A stretch of 64,000 bases of DNA from Vibrio chagasii (GTDB taxonomy: Bacteria; Pseudomonadota; Gammaproteobacteria; Enterobacterales; Vibrionaceae), in assembly GCA_041879415.1 (NCBI GenBank), contig CP090852.1, forward strand, positions 1,240,001 to 1,304,000, read 5' to 3'. A model generated the notes under the pieces. It made no database searches, had not been told where the DNA came from, and saw only the letters and a program-made list of their open reading frames with translations. The translations under genes and the position numbers were made by a program. This document shows, in pieces, positions 35,173 to 43,504 of the stretch; position 1 is the stretch's first letter, and each line of letters begins with the position of its first letter.

Positions 35173-35907
35173 TTACAGCGAATCAACACACTGTGGAAAG
35201 ATCGCTTGGAAGCCTTCAGCGTGTTGACAGCTTCTGCCGCCCGCTTGGCCACCTGAGTTACGTCTAAAGTGGTTGCCACGATTTTCTGCTAGGTTCTCGT
35301 AGAAGGTCCATAGGTGTTCTTGACCTTGCATGCATTCAATGGCCGCTTTCTTGCTTTCCCACACTTCAGAGATATCTAGGAAGGTATTTGGTTTCCATTC
35401 CATCTGCTCACTTTGGTGTGGTTCGAATAGGTAAACCTGAGGGGCGCCTAGTACTTTCTCACCTGGGTTATGACCCCAAGCTTGTGCGATCATACGGCAC
35501 TGTAGAGTGATCTCAGTTGCATACATGTGGTCTGTGTTGTACGGGTCCCATTTAGAGTGAGTCATGATGAACTCTGGTTGAATCTCACGGATCAGGTCGA
35601 CAATTTGGTACTTTCCTTCTTTGTCGATTTCCAATGGGTAATCACCGAAATCAAAGAAACGAATGTCACTAACCCCAAGAGCTGCCGCTGCTGCTGTCGC
35701 TTCTTCATGACGAATACGCTTAACGTCTTCAAGTGTCATGCCCTCTTGTTTCCATAGCTTTGCAGACTCGCCACGCTCACCGTATGAAAGACATGCAATG
35801 GTCACTTCGTAGCCCAGCTTTTGGTGAAGGGCGATGGCACCGCCACAACGCCATACAAAATCTGCTGAATGGGCACTGATTACTAAAGCTGTTTTCTTTG
35901 TTGTCAT
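35173..35907 (-). CDS. galB: 4-oxalomesaconate hydratase, PIG-L/LmbE-type (GalB)
   Basis: A 244-residue protein of the LmbE fold. The usual PHPDDE motif is replaced by SAHSADFVWRCGGA, as in Pseudomonas putida GalB, and CLSYGERGESAKLW follows. The C-terminal RRNSGGQAGGRSCQHAEGF is also GalB-like. GalB hydrates 4-oxalomesaconate to 4-carboxy-4-hydroxy-2-oxoadipate, the step done by the unrelated LigJ in sphingomonads. It ends a minus-strand operon with ligC and fills the only gap left by the ligK operon. Confidence 0.88.
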   Translation of the reverse strand: MTTKKTALVISAHSADFVWRCGGAIALHQKLGYEVTIACLSYGERGESAKLWKQEGMTLEDVKRIRHEEATAAAAALGVSDIRFFDFGDYPLEIDKEGKYQIVDLIREIQPEFIMTHSKWDPYNTDHMYATEITLQCRMIAQAWGHNPGEKVLGAPQVYLFEPHQSEQMEWKPNTFLDISEVWESKKAAIECMQGQEHLWTFYENLAENRGNHFRRNSGGQAGGRSCQHAEGFQAIFPQCVDSL

Positions 35908-35972
35908 GTTATTAATCCTTTATTTACTCTTGAGCTCGTCTGATGAGCGTGTCTTTTATGTTCTTTGTTCGG

Positions 35973-36977
35973 TTAAAATTGTTCGGTATCGATTTCGGCT
36001 TGAGTAGGCGCGTTGTAGCGACCGCCAACAAATGCCTTTTGCGGAACCGTGCGCTCAACCAGTTCTAGCAGGGCGTTCGAAACCGTGTAGTGCTGCGCGT
36101 TTAAGTTATCTTCTAGATGCTTAAAGTTAGTGGTGCCTGGTAGTGCAATCGAATGAGGCGCTTTAGCCAGCGTCCATGCCAATGCAAATTGAGCCAGAGT
36201 TGGCGCAGGTAGTGATACATTCTCTTCAGCAAAAATCGGCAGCAGAGAAGCGAATTTATTCACGGCCGATAAGTTAGATTCAAAGTTTTCTGCATTAAAT
36301 CTCGGCATCGCATTACGAATATCACCATCCACAAATTGATTGCTTTGCAGCTCGCCACTCAGGATGCCGCGCCCTACAGGGCTGAAAGACACAAAGGTAC
36401 TTCCCAGCTCTTGGCATTTATCAATCACTGCGATCTCTGCGTTGCGTGACCACAATGAATATTCCGACTGAACCGCTGCAATTGGGTGGATTTGGTGTGC
36501 CTTTTCCAGCGTGGTTGCCGATACCTCAGATAGGCCAAGGTGTTTGATTTTGCCTTCATCAACCAGTCTCGAAAGTTCACCAATGCTCTCTTCAATCGGA
36601 ACTGATTTATCCCAGCGGTGCAGATAGTAGAGGTCAATCACATCGGTATTGAGACGTTGCAGCGCCTCTTCGCAGGTTTGACGAATGGTTTGTGGGCGAC
36701 CATCAATCGCACGTTTACCATCCGGGCCTTTAAACATGCCGCACTTGCTGGCAAGGAAGAATTCATTACGGCGATGACCTACTGCTTTAGCGAGTAGTTT
36801 CTCGTTGTTACCAAACCCATAAAGAGCTGCGGTATCCAGCATGTTGTAGCCGAGATCAAGCGCCTTATTAAGTAGCTTGATGCTGTGCTCTTCACTTGGA
36901 GGAGTTCCGTATGCGTGAGAAACGTTCATACATCCAAGGGCCACTGGCGCGAGTGAGTGCTCACCTATAGTAATCAT
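35973..36977 (-). CDS. Aldo/keto reductase
   Basis: A 334-residue TIM-barrel NADPH oxidoreductase. The catalytic tetrad is visible: Asp in MLDTAALYGFG, Tyr in the same motif, Lys in FLASKCGMF and His in YYLHRWD. Cofactor-binding SFSPVGRGILSG and ALPGTTNFKHLEDN segments follow. It lies 11 bp after ligC and 65 bp before galB, yet no step of the known pathway needs it. It may detoxify or redirect an aldehyde intermediate such as the muconate semialdehyde. Confidence 0.88.
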   Translation of the reverse strand: MITIGEHSLAPVALGCMNVSHAYGTPPSEEHSIKLLNKALDLGYNMLDTAALYGFGNNEKLLAKAVGHRRNEFFLASKCGMFKGPDGKRAIDGRPQTIRQTCEEALQRLNTDVIDLYYLHRWDKSVPIEESIGELSRLVDEGKIKHLGLSEVSATTLEKAHQIHPIAAVQSEYSLWSRNAEIAVIDKCQELGSTFVSFSPVGRGILSGELQSNQFVDGDIRNAMPRFNAENFESNLSAVNKFASLLPIFAEENVSLPAPTLAQFALAWTLAKAPHSIALPGTTNFKHLEDNLNAQHYTVSNALLELVERTVPQKAFVGGRYNAPTQAEIDTEQF

Positions 36978-36988
36978 CGCCGGGCTCC

Positions 36989-37942
36989 TTACTCTTGCTC
37001 TAGCAGTTGTTCTAATGCGTGCAGTGTCTCCATTGCTGGTAGGCAGCTTGCGACACTTGAGTTTGGTTCGCGGCCTGTGCGAATCGCATCGAAGAACTCA
37101 CGGTCGATTAGCTCGATGCCGTTGTTTGAAACCGCGACACCTTCCAGTGAAATCGGGTTCTCTTTGCCATCGAATAGATCGTCGTAGCGAGCGATGTAGG
37201 TGCCTTCGTCACAGATGTAGCGGAAGAAGGTGCCAAATGGACCGTCGTTATTAAATGAGAGTGATAGCGTGCATAACGCGCCAGATGGCGTTTTCATACC
37301 AATGCTCATGTCCATTGCGATGTTCAGCTCTGGGTGAATAGGGCCTTGCAGTGCTTGAATCTTTGATGCCTTCTCACCGGTTTGGTATTGGAAAAGGTCA
37401 ACAGTGTGACAAGCGTGATGCCATAGTAGGTGATCAGTCCAAGTACGTGGTTCACCTTTTGCGTTGGTGTTAGTGCGACGGAAGAAGTAGGTTTGAACAT
37501 CCATTTGTTGGATGTTTAGCTCGCCAGCTGCGATCTTGTTGTGGATCCACTGGTGGCTTGGATTAAATCGGCGAGTGTGACCAGCCATAGCAACAACGCC
37601 AGTTTTCTTTTGAGTCTCAACCACTTTGTAGCTGTCTTCAATGTTGTCTGCCATTGGGATTTCAACCAGAACATGCTTGCCAGCTTCCATACATGCGATA
37701 GCTTGCTCAGCATGCATTTGAGTTGGTGTTGCTAGAATCACTGCATCGACGTTGTCAGATTTCAGTGCTTCCTCAAGTGAAGAGAAGCCTTGAGCTGTTT
37801 GATTGTAATCTGTGATGAGTTGATCAAGTTTGTCCGCTTCAGGGGCAACCATCGCAGTAACAGTAACGTCGTCGATATTACGCAGTGCCTCTAAATGTTT
37901 TTGGCCGAATGCACCCGTAGCGCCTACTACACACACTTTCAT
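36989..37942 (-). CDS. ligC: 4-carboxy-2-hydroxymuconate-6-semialdehyde dehydrogenase
   Basis: 317 residues from the ATG at 37942 (AAGGA seven bases upstream). It is a Gfo/Idh/MocA-fold enzyme with GATGAFGQKHLEAL at the nucleotide site, the family motif HVLVEIPMAD in place of the common EKP, and GHTRRFNPSHQWIHNKI. The segments DVQTYFFRRTN and TDHLLWHHACHTVDLF are those I know from Sphingobium LigC. It oxidises the ring-fission hemiacetal to 2-pyrone-4,6-dicarboxylate, the LigI substrate. It lies 30 bp after the DUF1932 oxidoreductase gene. Confidence 0.93.
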   Translation of the reverse strand: MKVCVVGATGAFGQKHLEALRNIDDVTVTAMVAPEADKLDQLITDYNQTAQGFSSLEEALKSDNVDAVILATPTQMHAEQAIACMEAGKHVLVEIPMADNIEDSYKVVETQKKTGVVAMAGHTRRFNPSHQWIHNKIAAGELNIQQMDVQTYFFRRTNTNAKGEPRTWTDHLLWHHACHTVDLFQYQTGEKASKIQALQGPIHPELNIAMDMSIGMKTPSGALCTLSLSFNNDGPFGTFFRYICDEGTYIARYDDLFDGKENPISLEGVAVSNNGIELIDREFFDAIRTGREPNSSVASCLPAMETLHALEQLLEQE

Positions 37943-37972
37943 AATCATTCCTTTTGTATTCAAGCGATTAAA

Positions 37973-38896
37973 CTATTGGATATTTTGTAATTTCGTTGCG
38001 GTCGATTCTGTATCCTCGACCTGCAGTTGTTCTATGATCTGGTCAGACAGTTGAGCTAGAGGTTGCTCTGATGCTTCGATGTTGAGTTCACCGAGCGACT
38101 GATGCCAGTTCATTGCCCCTTCGACCATCGAGTGACTCATGCCTAGCTCGTTTAAAGTCGCTGCGACTTCTTTCAATTCTGCGTGACGTCTTTGACCGTG
38201 GTTGAGCATGCGTTCCATGTGATAACGACTTAGGTGACTCAGCTCTAATCCCGGGTAGGTGTGGCTTAGCGATTTCAGCACGTGATGTTCAACACCTGAT
38301 TTACGAGCTGCCAGTACGCACTCTGTGGTTAGCGCTTCTAAGCCTTTAACCATGACTGATCGCATCATTTTTATGCTTGATGCATCGCCTACGTTTTCTG
38401 AGATAACCTCAACGTCGAAACCCAGTAGAGTTAGGTATTCCGCGACCTTGTCGGCCTTTTGTCCGGACAAGTAGAGCGGAATATTAGGCTGTGATGTCAA
38501 TACAGGTGCCATGATGGCAATGTCGATGTACTCAGCGCCTTGCGCTTTAACCAGTTTTGCCAGTCTTTGTTTGGCTTGCGGAGAGCAAGAGTTACAGTCG
38601 AGTACAATCTGTTTTTCAGTCAGAGAGCCTGCGATCTGCTGCAGTGCCTGTTCAGCTTGGTCAGCGGTGACTAGGGAAAAAATAAGTTGTGCGCCGTGAA
38701 TGGCTTCTTCAGGACGAAATGTCCCTTGCACACCTTGATCAATATATTCGAGAAGTTTTTTCTCTCGGGTAAATATATTGTTCGTCTTTATGTCAAAGGC
38801 ATTAATTATTTCAGGTGCTCGATCATTCCAAGAAGAAATAAATGTTTTTGCTGCTTCGCCAAAACCAATAAATGCAATCCTACTGATTTTCACCAT
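37973..38896 (-). CDS. NAD(P)-binding oxidoreductase with DUF1932 C-terminal domain
   Basis: About 307 residues from the ATG at 38896 (AAGG just upstream; a GTG two codons earlier is possible). The N-terminal Rossmann motif FIGFGEAAKTF and LDCNSCSPQAK resemble 6-phosphogluconate/hydroxyisobutyrate dehydrogenases. The C-terminal part (about 190-265, KMMRSVMVKGLEAL) is the DUF1932 helical domain. It heads the ligC-AKR-galB operon. No step of the protocatechuate 4,5-pathway is assigned to it, so it may handle a side substrate. Confidence 0.82.
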   Translation of the reverse strand: MVKISRIAFIGFGEAAKTFISSWNDRAPEIINAFDIKTNNIFTREKKLLEYIDQGVQGTFRPEEAIHGAQLIFSLVTADQAEQALQQIAGSLTEKQIVLDCNSCSPQAKQRLAKLVKAQGAEYIDIAIMAPVLTSQPNIPLYLSGQKADKVAEYLTLLGFDVEVISENVGDASSIKMMRSVMVKGLEALTTECVLAARKSGVEHHVLKSLSHTYPGLELSHLSRYHMERMLNHGQRRHAELKEVAATLNELGMSHSMVEGAMNWHQSLGELNIEASEQPLAQLSDQIIEQLQVEDTESTATKLQNIQ

Positions 38897-38987
38897 AACC
38901 ACCTTTTTGTTCGTTAATTATCTTTGGCTATGGTCAAACACTATCATTTGGTATTGAGTGCGGATAATCAATTTAATTCAAAGGGTA

Positions 38988-38999
38988 TTCAATTTTGAA
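38988..38999. promoter_or_regulatory. Inverted repeat upstream of the ligC operon
   Basis: TTCAA-TT-TTGAA lies 92 bp before the DUF1932 gene and just after the LysR gene end. It resembles the repeats at 21088 and 40454. Confidence 0.45.
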
Positions 39000-39012
39000 A
39001 ATAATAGGGTTA

Positions 39013-40230
39013 TTACAGCGACATTTTAACTCCGTTTGTTCGCAATAATTGTAAGAAGTGAGTCTGTACAGAAGTGGCAAACCAGTTTTTGCGGACCGTC
39101 AAACCAATGGGCCTGGATTGTTCTTCACCTTCATAAGGAAGAGCAACTAAATGCCCCTCATCGAGATCGCGTCTGATTTGATGTTGGGAAAGAAGGGTTA
39201 ATCGATCACTGCCCAGTAATAGCTCTTTAACTAGCATTTGCGAGCTTGCCTCAATTAAACGATTCGGTACTTCCAGTGAGGCTTTGGTAAACATATCTTC
39301 GAACATTTTACGCGCGGGGGTTGCACTGGAAGAGACAACCCAGCTTGATTCTTGAAGCTCTTTGATACTGACTTTATCTCGTTTTGCTAAAGGATGGTCT
39401 GCACGCGATAAAATGGTGTTCTTCGATTCAAATAAAGTTTCTTGACGAATATCGGTGCTAGGAGCGGGAAAGCGTAGTGCACCAATTAGAATATCAATTT
39501 CGCCGTATTTTAGGTGGTTGAGCAGGTCTTTATAAGGGCCATCAATGACGTGTATTTGGCAGTCAGGATAGGCGTTAGAAAACTCATTAATGGTACTTGG
39601 AAGCAAGCAGGTTCTCGCTAGAGGTAAACAACCGACTGTGATCACCGAACTGTGTCGGTTGCTTAGAAGGTTTACCTCATCAAGCCCTTGTTTTATCTCA
39701 ACAAAAGCGAGTTTGCTCGCCTTGTCTAATGCTGCTCCTGCCTTAGAGAGGGCAATCCCAGTACTGGTCTTTTCAAACAGAGTAAACCCGAGAATTTCTT
39801 CAAGATCTTTTGATGCTCGGTAAACCGATGATTGAGACACTTCAAGTAACCGGCTCGCCTCGGTAAAGCTTTGTCCGTTAGCGACGGCGACTAGGGCTTT
39901 TAGTTGTGTGGTGGTGATATTAAACAGATAACGCTGCACACTATTTTTGCGTTGTTTCGTGGCAATTTTTAGCGCATTAGAGATGCCTTGACTGATGTTT
40001 TCCAGCGCACGGTCAATTCGAAAAGCGAAGGCTTCACCCTGTTTCGTTGGCGTCATGCCGTCACTGGTGCGTTCAAACAGCTCACTGTTCATATTCTTTT
40101 CAAGCTTGGAGATAGCTTGTGTTATTGCGGGTTGAGAAAGGAAAACCGTGTCAGATGCTTTGCTAATACTTCCTGTATGAACGACTTCAGATATCGCCCT
40201 AAGGTGGCGCAAATTTGGGATGTTAAACAT
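39013..40230 (-). CDS. LysR-family regulator with two tandem winged-helix domains
   Basis: 405 residues, about 100 longer than usual LysR proteins. The first HTH (residues 1-65) reads LRHLRAISEVVHTGSISKASD and AITQAISKLEKNMNSELFERTS. A second, complete LysR HTH follows at about 107-170: LKALVAVANGQSFTEASRLLE, then SSVYRASKDLEEILGFTLFEKTS. A single effector-binding domain fills 190-400. It lies between the ligC operon (same strand, downstream) and the divergent TRAP operon, so it probably regulates the aromatic catabolic genes. Confidence 0.9.
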   Translation of the reverse strand: MFNIPNLRHLRAISEVVHTGSISKASDTVFLSQPAITQAISKLEKNMNSELFERTSDGMTPTKQGEAFAFRIDRALENISQGISNALKIATKQRKNSVQRYLFNITTTQLKALVAVANGQSFTEASRLLEVSQSSVYRASKDLEEILGFTLFEKTSTGIALSKAGAALDKASKLAFVEIKQGLDEVNLLSNRHSSVITVGCLPLARTCLLPSTINEFSNAYPDCQIHVIDGPYKDLLNHLKYGEIDILIGALRFPAPSTDIRQETLFESKNTILSRADHPLAKRDKVSIKELQESSWVVSSSATPARKMFEDMFTKASLEVPNRLIEASSQMLVKELLLGSDRLTLLSQHQIRRDLDEGHLVALPYEGEEQSRPIGLTVRKNWFATSVQTHFLQLLRTNGVKMSL

Positions 40231-40654
40231 ACGGTTTCCTTACCACTGAACGTTGGTTACGGTACGAAATATGAAATAAATCACAGTTTGGGTTTTTAGA
40301 GTTTAAACTCTATTAATGATCTGGCTCGAAACAGTCGACTCCCTTATCAATGGACATATTAGTAACGGAATTCAAACACTCTATGAAGTAGCGAATGATA
40401 TATTGTTTCTAAAGTGTGACTTAATTCTCCAAAATTAACCAATTTGTAAAATATCAAATTTGACCATTTATTGATGGTGATTATGTTTATTTTTTATTCT
40501 TAACTTTATGATTTTTTGTGATTATTTCTATTTATCTCTGACCCTTTAAGAGCGAGGATTATCTAATTTTTGAATAATGCTTTCAGTAAGTGAATTTTGT
40601 TTTGTTAATTCCTAGTGTTAGTTTTATCGGCAATGAAACAGGAGGTTCCATAGA
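40231..40654. promoter_or_regulatory. 424-bp control region before the TRAP operon
   Basis: AT-rich, without an open frame. It holds the palindrome TCAAATTTGA at 40454-40463 and a strong AGGAGG ribosome binding site at about 40641. I see no clear CRP site, only TGTGA half-sites. Confidence 0.5.
40454..40463. promoter_or_regulatory. TCAA-AT-TTGA palindrome
   Basis: A 10-bp perfect palindrome in the LysR/TRAP divergent region. It shares TCAA-(2-3)-TTGA with the repeats at 21088 and 38988. It is a candidate half of a LysR operator. Confidence 0.4.
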
Positions 40655-41659
40655 ATGAAAACTATAAAGACACTATCACTGGCTGTATCACTGGCATTTG
40701 CTGCAAACACATCAGCTGCGGATATCGATATTACAATAGGTCATGTCGACTCTCAGGATTGGACGATCTCTAAGAAAGGGGCTGCGACACAGGTATTCAA
40801 AAATATCGTAGAAGCGGAATCTGGCGGTCGTATCGCGGTTAACATCTACCCATCAGGTCAACTTGGTGGTGAAACAGAGCTGCTTCAGTCTACACAAGAG
40901 GGAATGCTGACCATGACGATGGTGTCTGGTGCTTATTCTAAACTGTGTAAAGAAGCCAATGTTCTTGAAATTCCTTACCTTTTCCCATCTGCGCCTGTTG
41001 CTTGGGAAGTGCTAGATGGCGAGTTTGGCCAGCAACTTAATGAGCAATGTTTAAAACAAACAGGTCTACGTAACCTGGCTTACGGTGAGACAGGCTTCCG
41101 GCACTTCACCAACTCAAAACGCGAAATCAAATCTCCTGATGATCTAAAAGGTCTGAAGATTCGTGTAATGACAACCCCGCTTTATGTTGAGCTGCTGAAA
41201 TCTTTAGGTGCCGAGCCTACACCTATTGCCTTCCCAGAAGTACCAGCTGCTCTAACAACCGGTGTTATTGATGGTCAAGAAAACCCAGTGAGCGTTATCA
41301 GCGCGAATAAGTTCTACGAGCTGCAAGAGTACATCACGCTGGATGGTCACGTGTATGGCACCGACTTCTTATTAATGAACGACGATTTCTACCAAGGTTT
41401 ATCTGACGCAGACCGTGCGATCATCGATCGTGCAGCGCAAGTTGCAGGTACGGTTGGCCGAGCTGTTCAGCAGGTTAACTCTGCAGAAGGCTTAGAAACG
41501 CTAGGTAAGAAAGGCATGAAGATTACATCATTGACAGCAGAGCAGCAGAAGCAATTCCGCGACAAAACTCAGCCTGCAGTAATCAAGTGGCTTGAAGGTA
41601 CCGTAGATTCGAAATGGATCGATGGCGCACTTCAAGCGGTTGAGACTGCAACGAAGTAA
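40655..41659 (+). CDS. TRAP transporter substrate-binding protein, DctP family
   Basis: A 334-residue periplasmic binding protein. The signal peptide is cut near NTSA-AD. The family landmarks NIYPSGQLGGETELLQ, FRHFTNSKREIKSPDDLKGLKIRV (two adjacent segments) and AFPEVPAALTTGVIDGQENP are present; the Arg of KIRVM normally binds a carboxylate. Given the neighbours, the ligand is likely quinate, shikimate, dehydroshikimate or protocatechuate. First gene of the TRAP-AEC-Gfo/Idh-quiC operon. Confidence 0.93.
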   Translation: MKTIKTLSLAVSLAFAANTSAADIDITIGHVDSQDWTISKKGAATQVFKNIVEAESGGRIAVNIYPSGQLGGETELLQSTQEGMLTMTMVSGAYSKLCKEANVLEIPYLFPSAPVAWEVLDGEFGQQLNEQCLKQTGLRNLAYGETGFRHFTNSKREIKSPDDLKGLKIRVMTTPLYVELLKSLGAEPTPIAFPEVPAALTTGVIDGQENPVSVISANKFYELQEYITLDGHVYGTDFLLMNDDFYQGLSDADRAIIDRAAQVAGTVGRAVQQVNSAEGLETLGKKGMKITSLTAEQQKQFRDKTQPAVIKWLEGTVDSKWIDGALQAVETATK

Positions 41660-41719
41660 CTCTGATGTTCGCAGCATTGATGCTTTCAATGCTGCGCTTT
41701 CCCAAGGAGATAGGGAACT

Positions 41720-42220
41720 ATGATGGAACAATATAAAAAACTATTGGCATTCTGCGCAGGTTCGTCTCTGTTTGTACTGTTTGCAGTCATGCTGGTCACC
41801 ACCATCTCGCGCTATTTCTTCAATACCTCGATCCTATGGGGTGAAGAGCTGTGTAAGTACTCAATGATCTACGGTGTGATGTTTGGTACGTCTCTTTGTT
41901 ACCTAGAGGGGCTACATATCAAATTTGCGGTTTTAGATTCAGTCAAGTCGGCCATTTTCCAAAAGGTTTTGGCGATTGTAGTTGATATCGCAGTGCTAGT
42001 ATCGGCGGGCATCATGACTTACTCAGGCTACTTATTTGTCATGAAACGCGGTGGTATCGAATCACCAGGTATTGGCTTGAGCATGTACTACTTCCAGTCT
42101 GCGTTAGTTGTTGGTGGTATCTGTCTGTTTGTGGCCGCTCTATTGCGTCTCGCACAACATGTCACGCTATCTCGACGCGCCAATGCGCCAGTCTCTTCTC
42201 TCACTCAAGGCGATGTATAA
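41720..42220 (+). CDS. TRAP transporter small permease, DctQ family
   Basis: A 166-residue protein with four membrane helices and the DctQ motif WGEELCKYSMIYGVMFG near residues 39-55. AAGGAGATAGGG precedes two possible ATGs (41720, 41723). It assembles with the large subunit 9 bp downstream. Confidence 0.92.
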   Translation: MMEQYKKLLAFCAGSSLFVLFAVMLVTTISRYFFNTSILWGEELCKYSMIYGVMFGTSLCYLEGLHIKFAVLDSVKSAIFQKVLAIVVDIAVLVSAGIMTYSGYLFVMKRGGIESPGIGLSMYYFQSALVVGGICLFVAALLRLAQHVTLSRRANAPVSSLTQGDV

Positions 42221-42229
42221 GGATCTACT

Positions 42230-43495
42230 ATGCCATCAATAGCTTTAATGGGCGGTATGCTCGTATTTGGTGTTCCGCTAGTGTTTGCCATTATTTTGGC
42301 TATGTCGTTCTACGTAACGAGCACTCCAATCTCAATCAGCCTTGTTGCACAACGAATTTTTAGCGGACTAGACTCATACTCTATTCTGGCTGTTCCACTG
42401 TTTGTTCTAGCTGGTGAGCTGATGAACAAGAGTGGTATTACGAATCGCATTATTGATTTTGCTAACGCCTTGGTTGGTCATTTCCGTGGTGGTTTAGCAC
42501 AAGTAAATATCTGGTCTTCGGTCATGTTTGCCGGGATCTCAGGTTCCGCGGTAGCAGACACTTCTGCACTGGGTCGAGTGTTTATCCCTCAAATGGAAAA
42601 AGAGGGCTACAGCAAAGAGTTTTCATCGGCACTGACGGCTGCCTCTTCGGTGATTGGTCCTATGATCCCACCGAGTATTCCGGTGATCATCTACGCACTT
42701 ATCGCTAGTGGTGTCTCTGTTCCTGCTCTGTTCTTAGCGGGTATTGTTCCGGGTGTTTTGTCGGCGATTGCCCTGTCAGTGTTTGTTTTCTTCTATGCGA
42801 CCAAGCATAAGATTGTGAATACCGGTGTGCGAACCAGTCGTCGCAAAGCGTTGGTTAAAGCCTTTGTACCACTGACGATGCCAATCTTTATCCTTGGATC
42901 AATTCTGATGGGTATCGTGACGCCAACTGAAGCGGCCGCATTTGCTGCATTCTATGCGCTGTCGGTAGGCATGTTCATGTACAAATCAATCAAAGTCAGT
43001 GACTTACCTGAAGTGTTTATGCGTTCAATGCGCGACTCTTCTATCGTATTGATTCTGATTGCTGTTGTCTCTGTAGCAAACTGGCTACTAACCTTCTCGC
43101 GTGTACCTCAATACATTAGCCAACAGGTACTTAGCACTATCTCAGATCCGATTATGTTCCTAATCATGGTGAACCTAATCCTACTGGCGGTGGGCCTGTT
43201 CCTTGAAGGCATTGCAGCCATGCTAATCCTTATCCCAATCTTCCACCCGATTGCGATGAGCTTTGGTATCGACCCAGTTCACTTTGGCATTGTGGTTATC
43301 TTCAACCTAATGATTGGTTTGATTACACCACCAATGGGCATCTGTCTGTTTGTCTCCAATACCATTTCCAAGGTCGGGATTGCTGCGATATCTAAGCAAG
43401 TTATTCCTCTATTCCTACTGGAAGTTGTAGTGCTGTTCTTCATCACTTTCGTACCACAAAGCGTGCTCTTCTTACCGAAATTATTCGGCTACTAG
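42230..43495 (+). CDS. TRAP transporter large permease, DctM family
   Basis: A 421-residue membrane protein with about 11-12 helices. Typical segments are LAVPLFVLAGELMNKSGIT, MFAGISGSAVADTSALG, IGPMIPPSIPVI and FNLMIGLITPPMGICLFV. It imports the acid bound by the DctP protein using the Na+ gradient. It is followed by the AEC gene after 9 bp. Confidence 0.94.
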   Translation: MPSIALMGGMLVFGVPLVFAIILAMSFYVTSTPISISLVAQRIFSGLDSYSILAVPLFVLAGELMNKSGITNRIIDFANALVGHFRGGLAQVNIWSSVMFAGISGSAVADTSALGRVFIPQMEKEGYSKEFSSALTAASSVIGPMIPPSIPVIIYALIASGVSVPALFLAGIVPGVLSAIALSVFVFFYATKHKIVNTGVRTSRRKALVKAFVPLTMPIFILGSILMGIVTPTEAAAFAAFYALSVGMFMYKSIKVSDLPEVFMRSMRDSSIVLILIAVVSVANWLLTFSRVPQYISQQVLSTISDPIMFLIMVNLILLAVGLFLEGIAAMLILIPIFHPIAMSFGIDPVHFGIVVIFNLMIGLITPPMGICLFVSNTISKVGIAAISKQVIPLFLLEVVVLFFITFVPQSVLFLPKLFGY

Positions 43496-43504
43496 AGAAA
43501 AACA

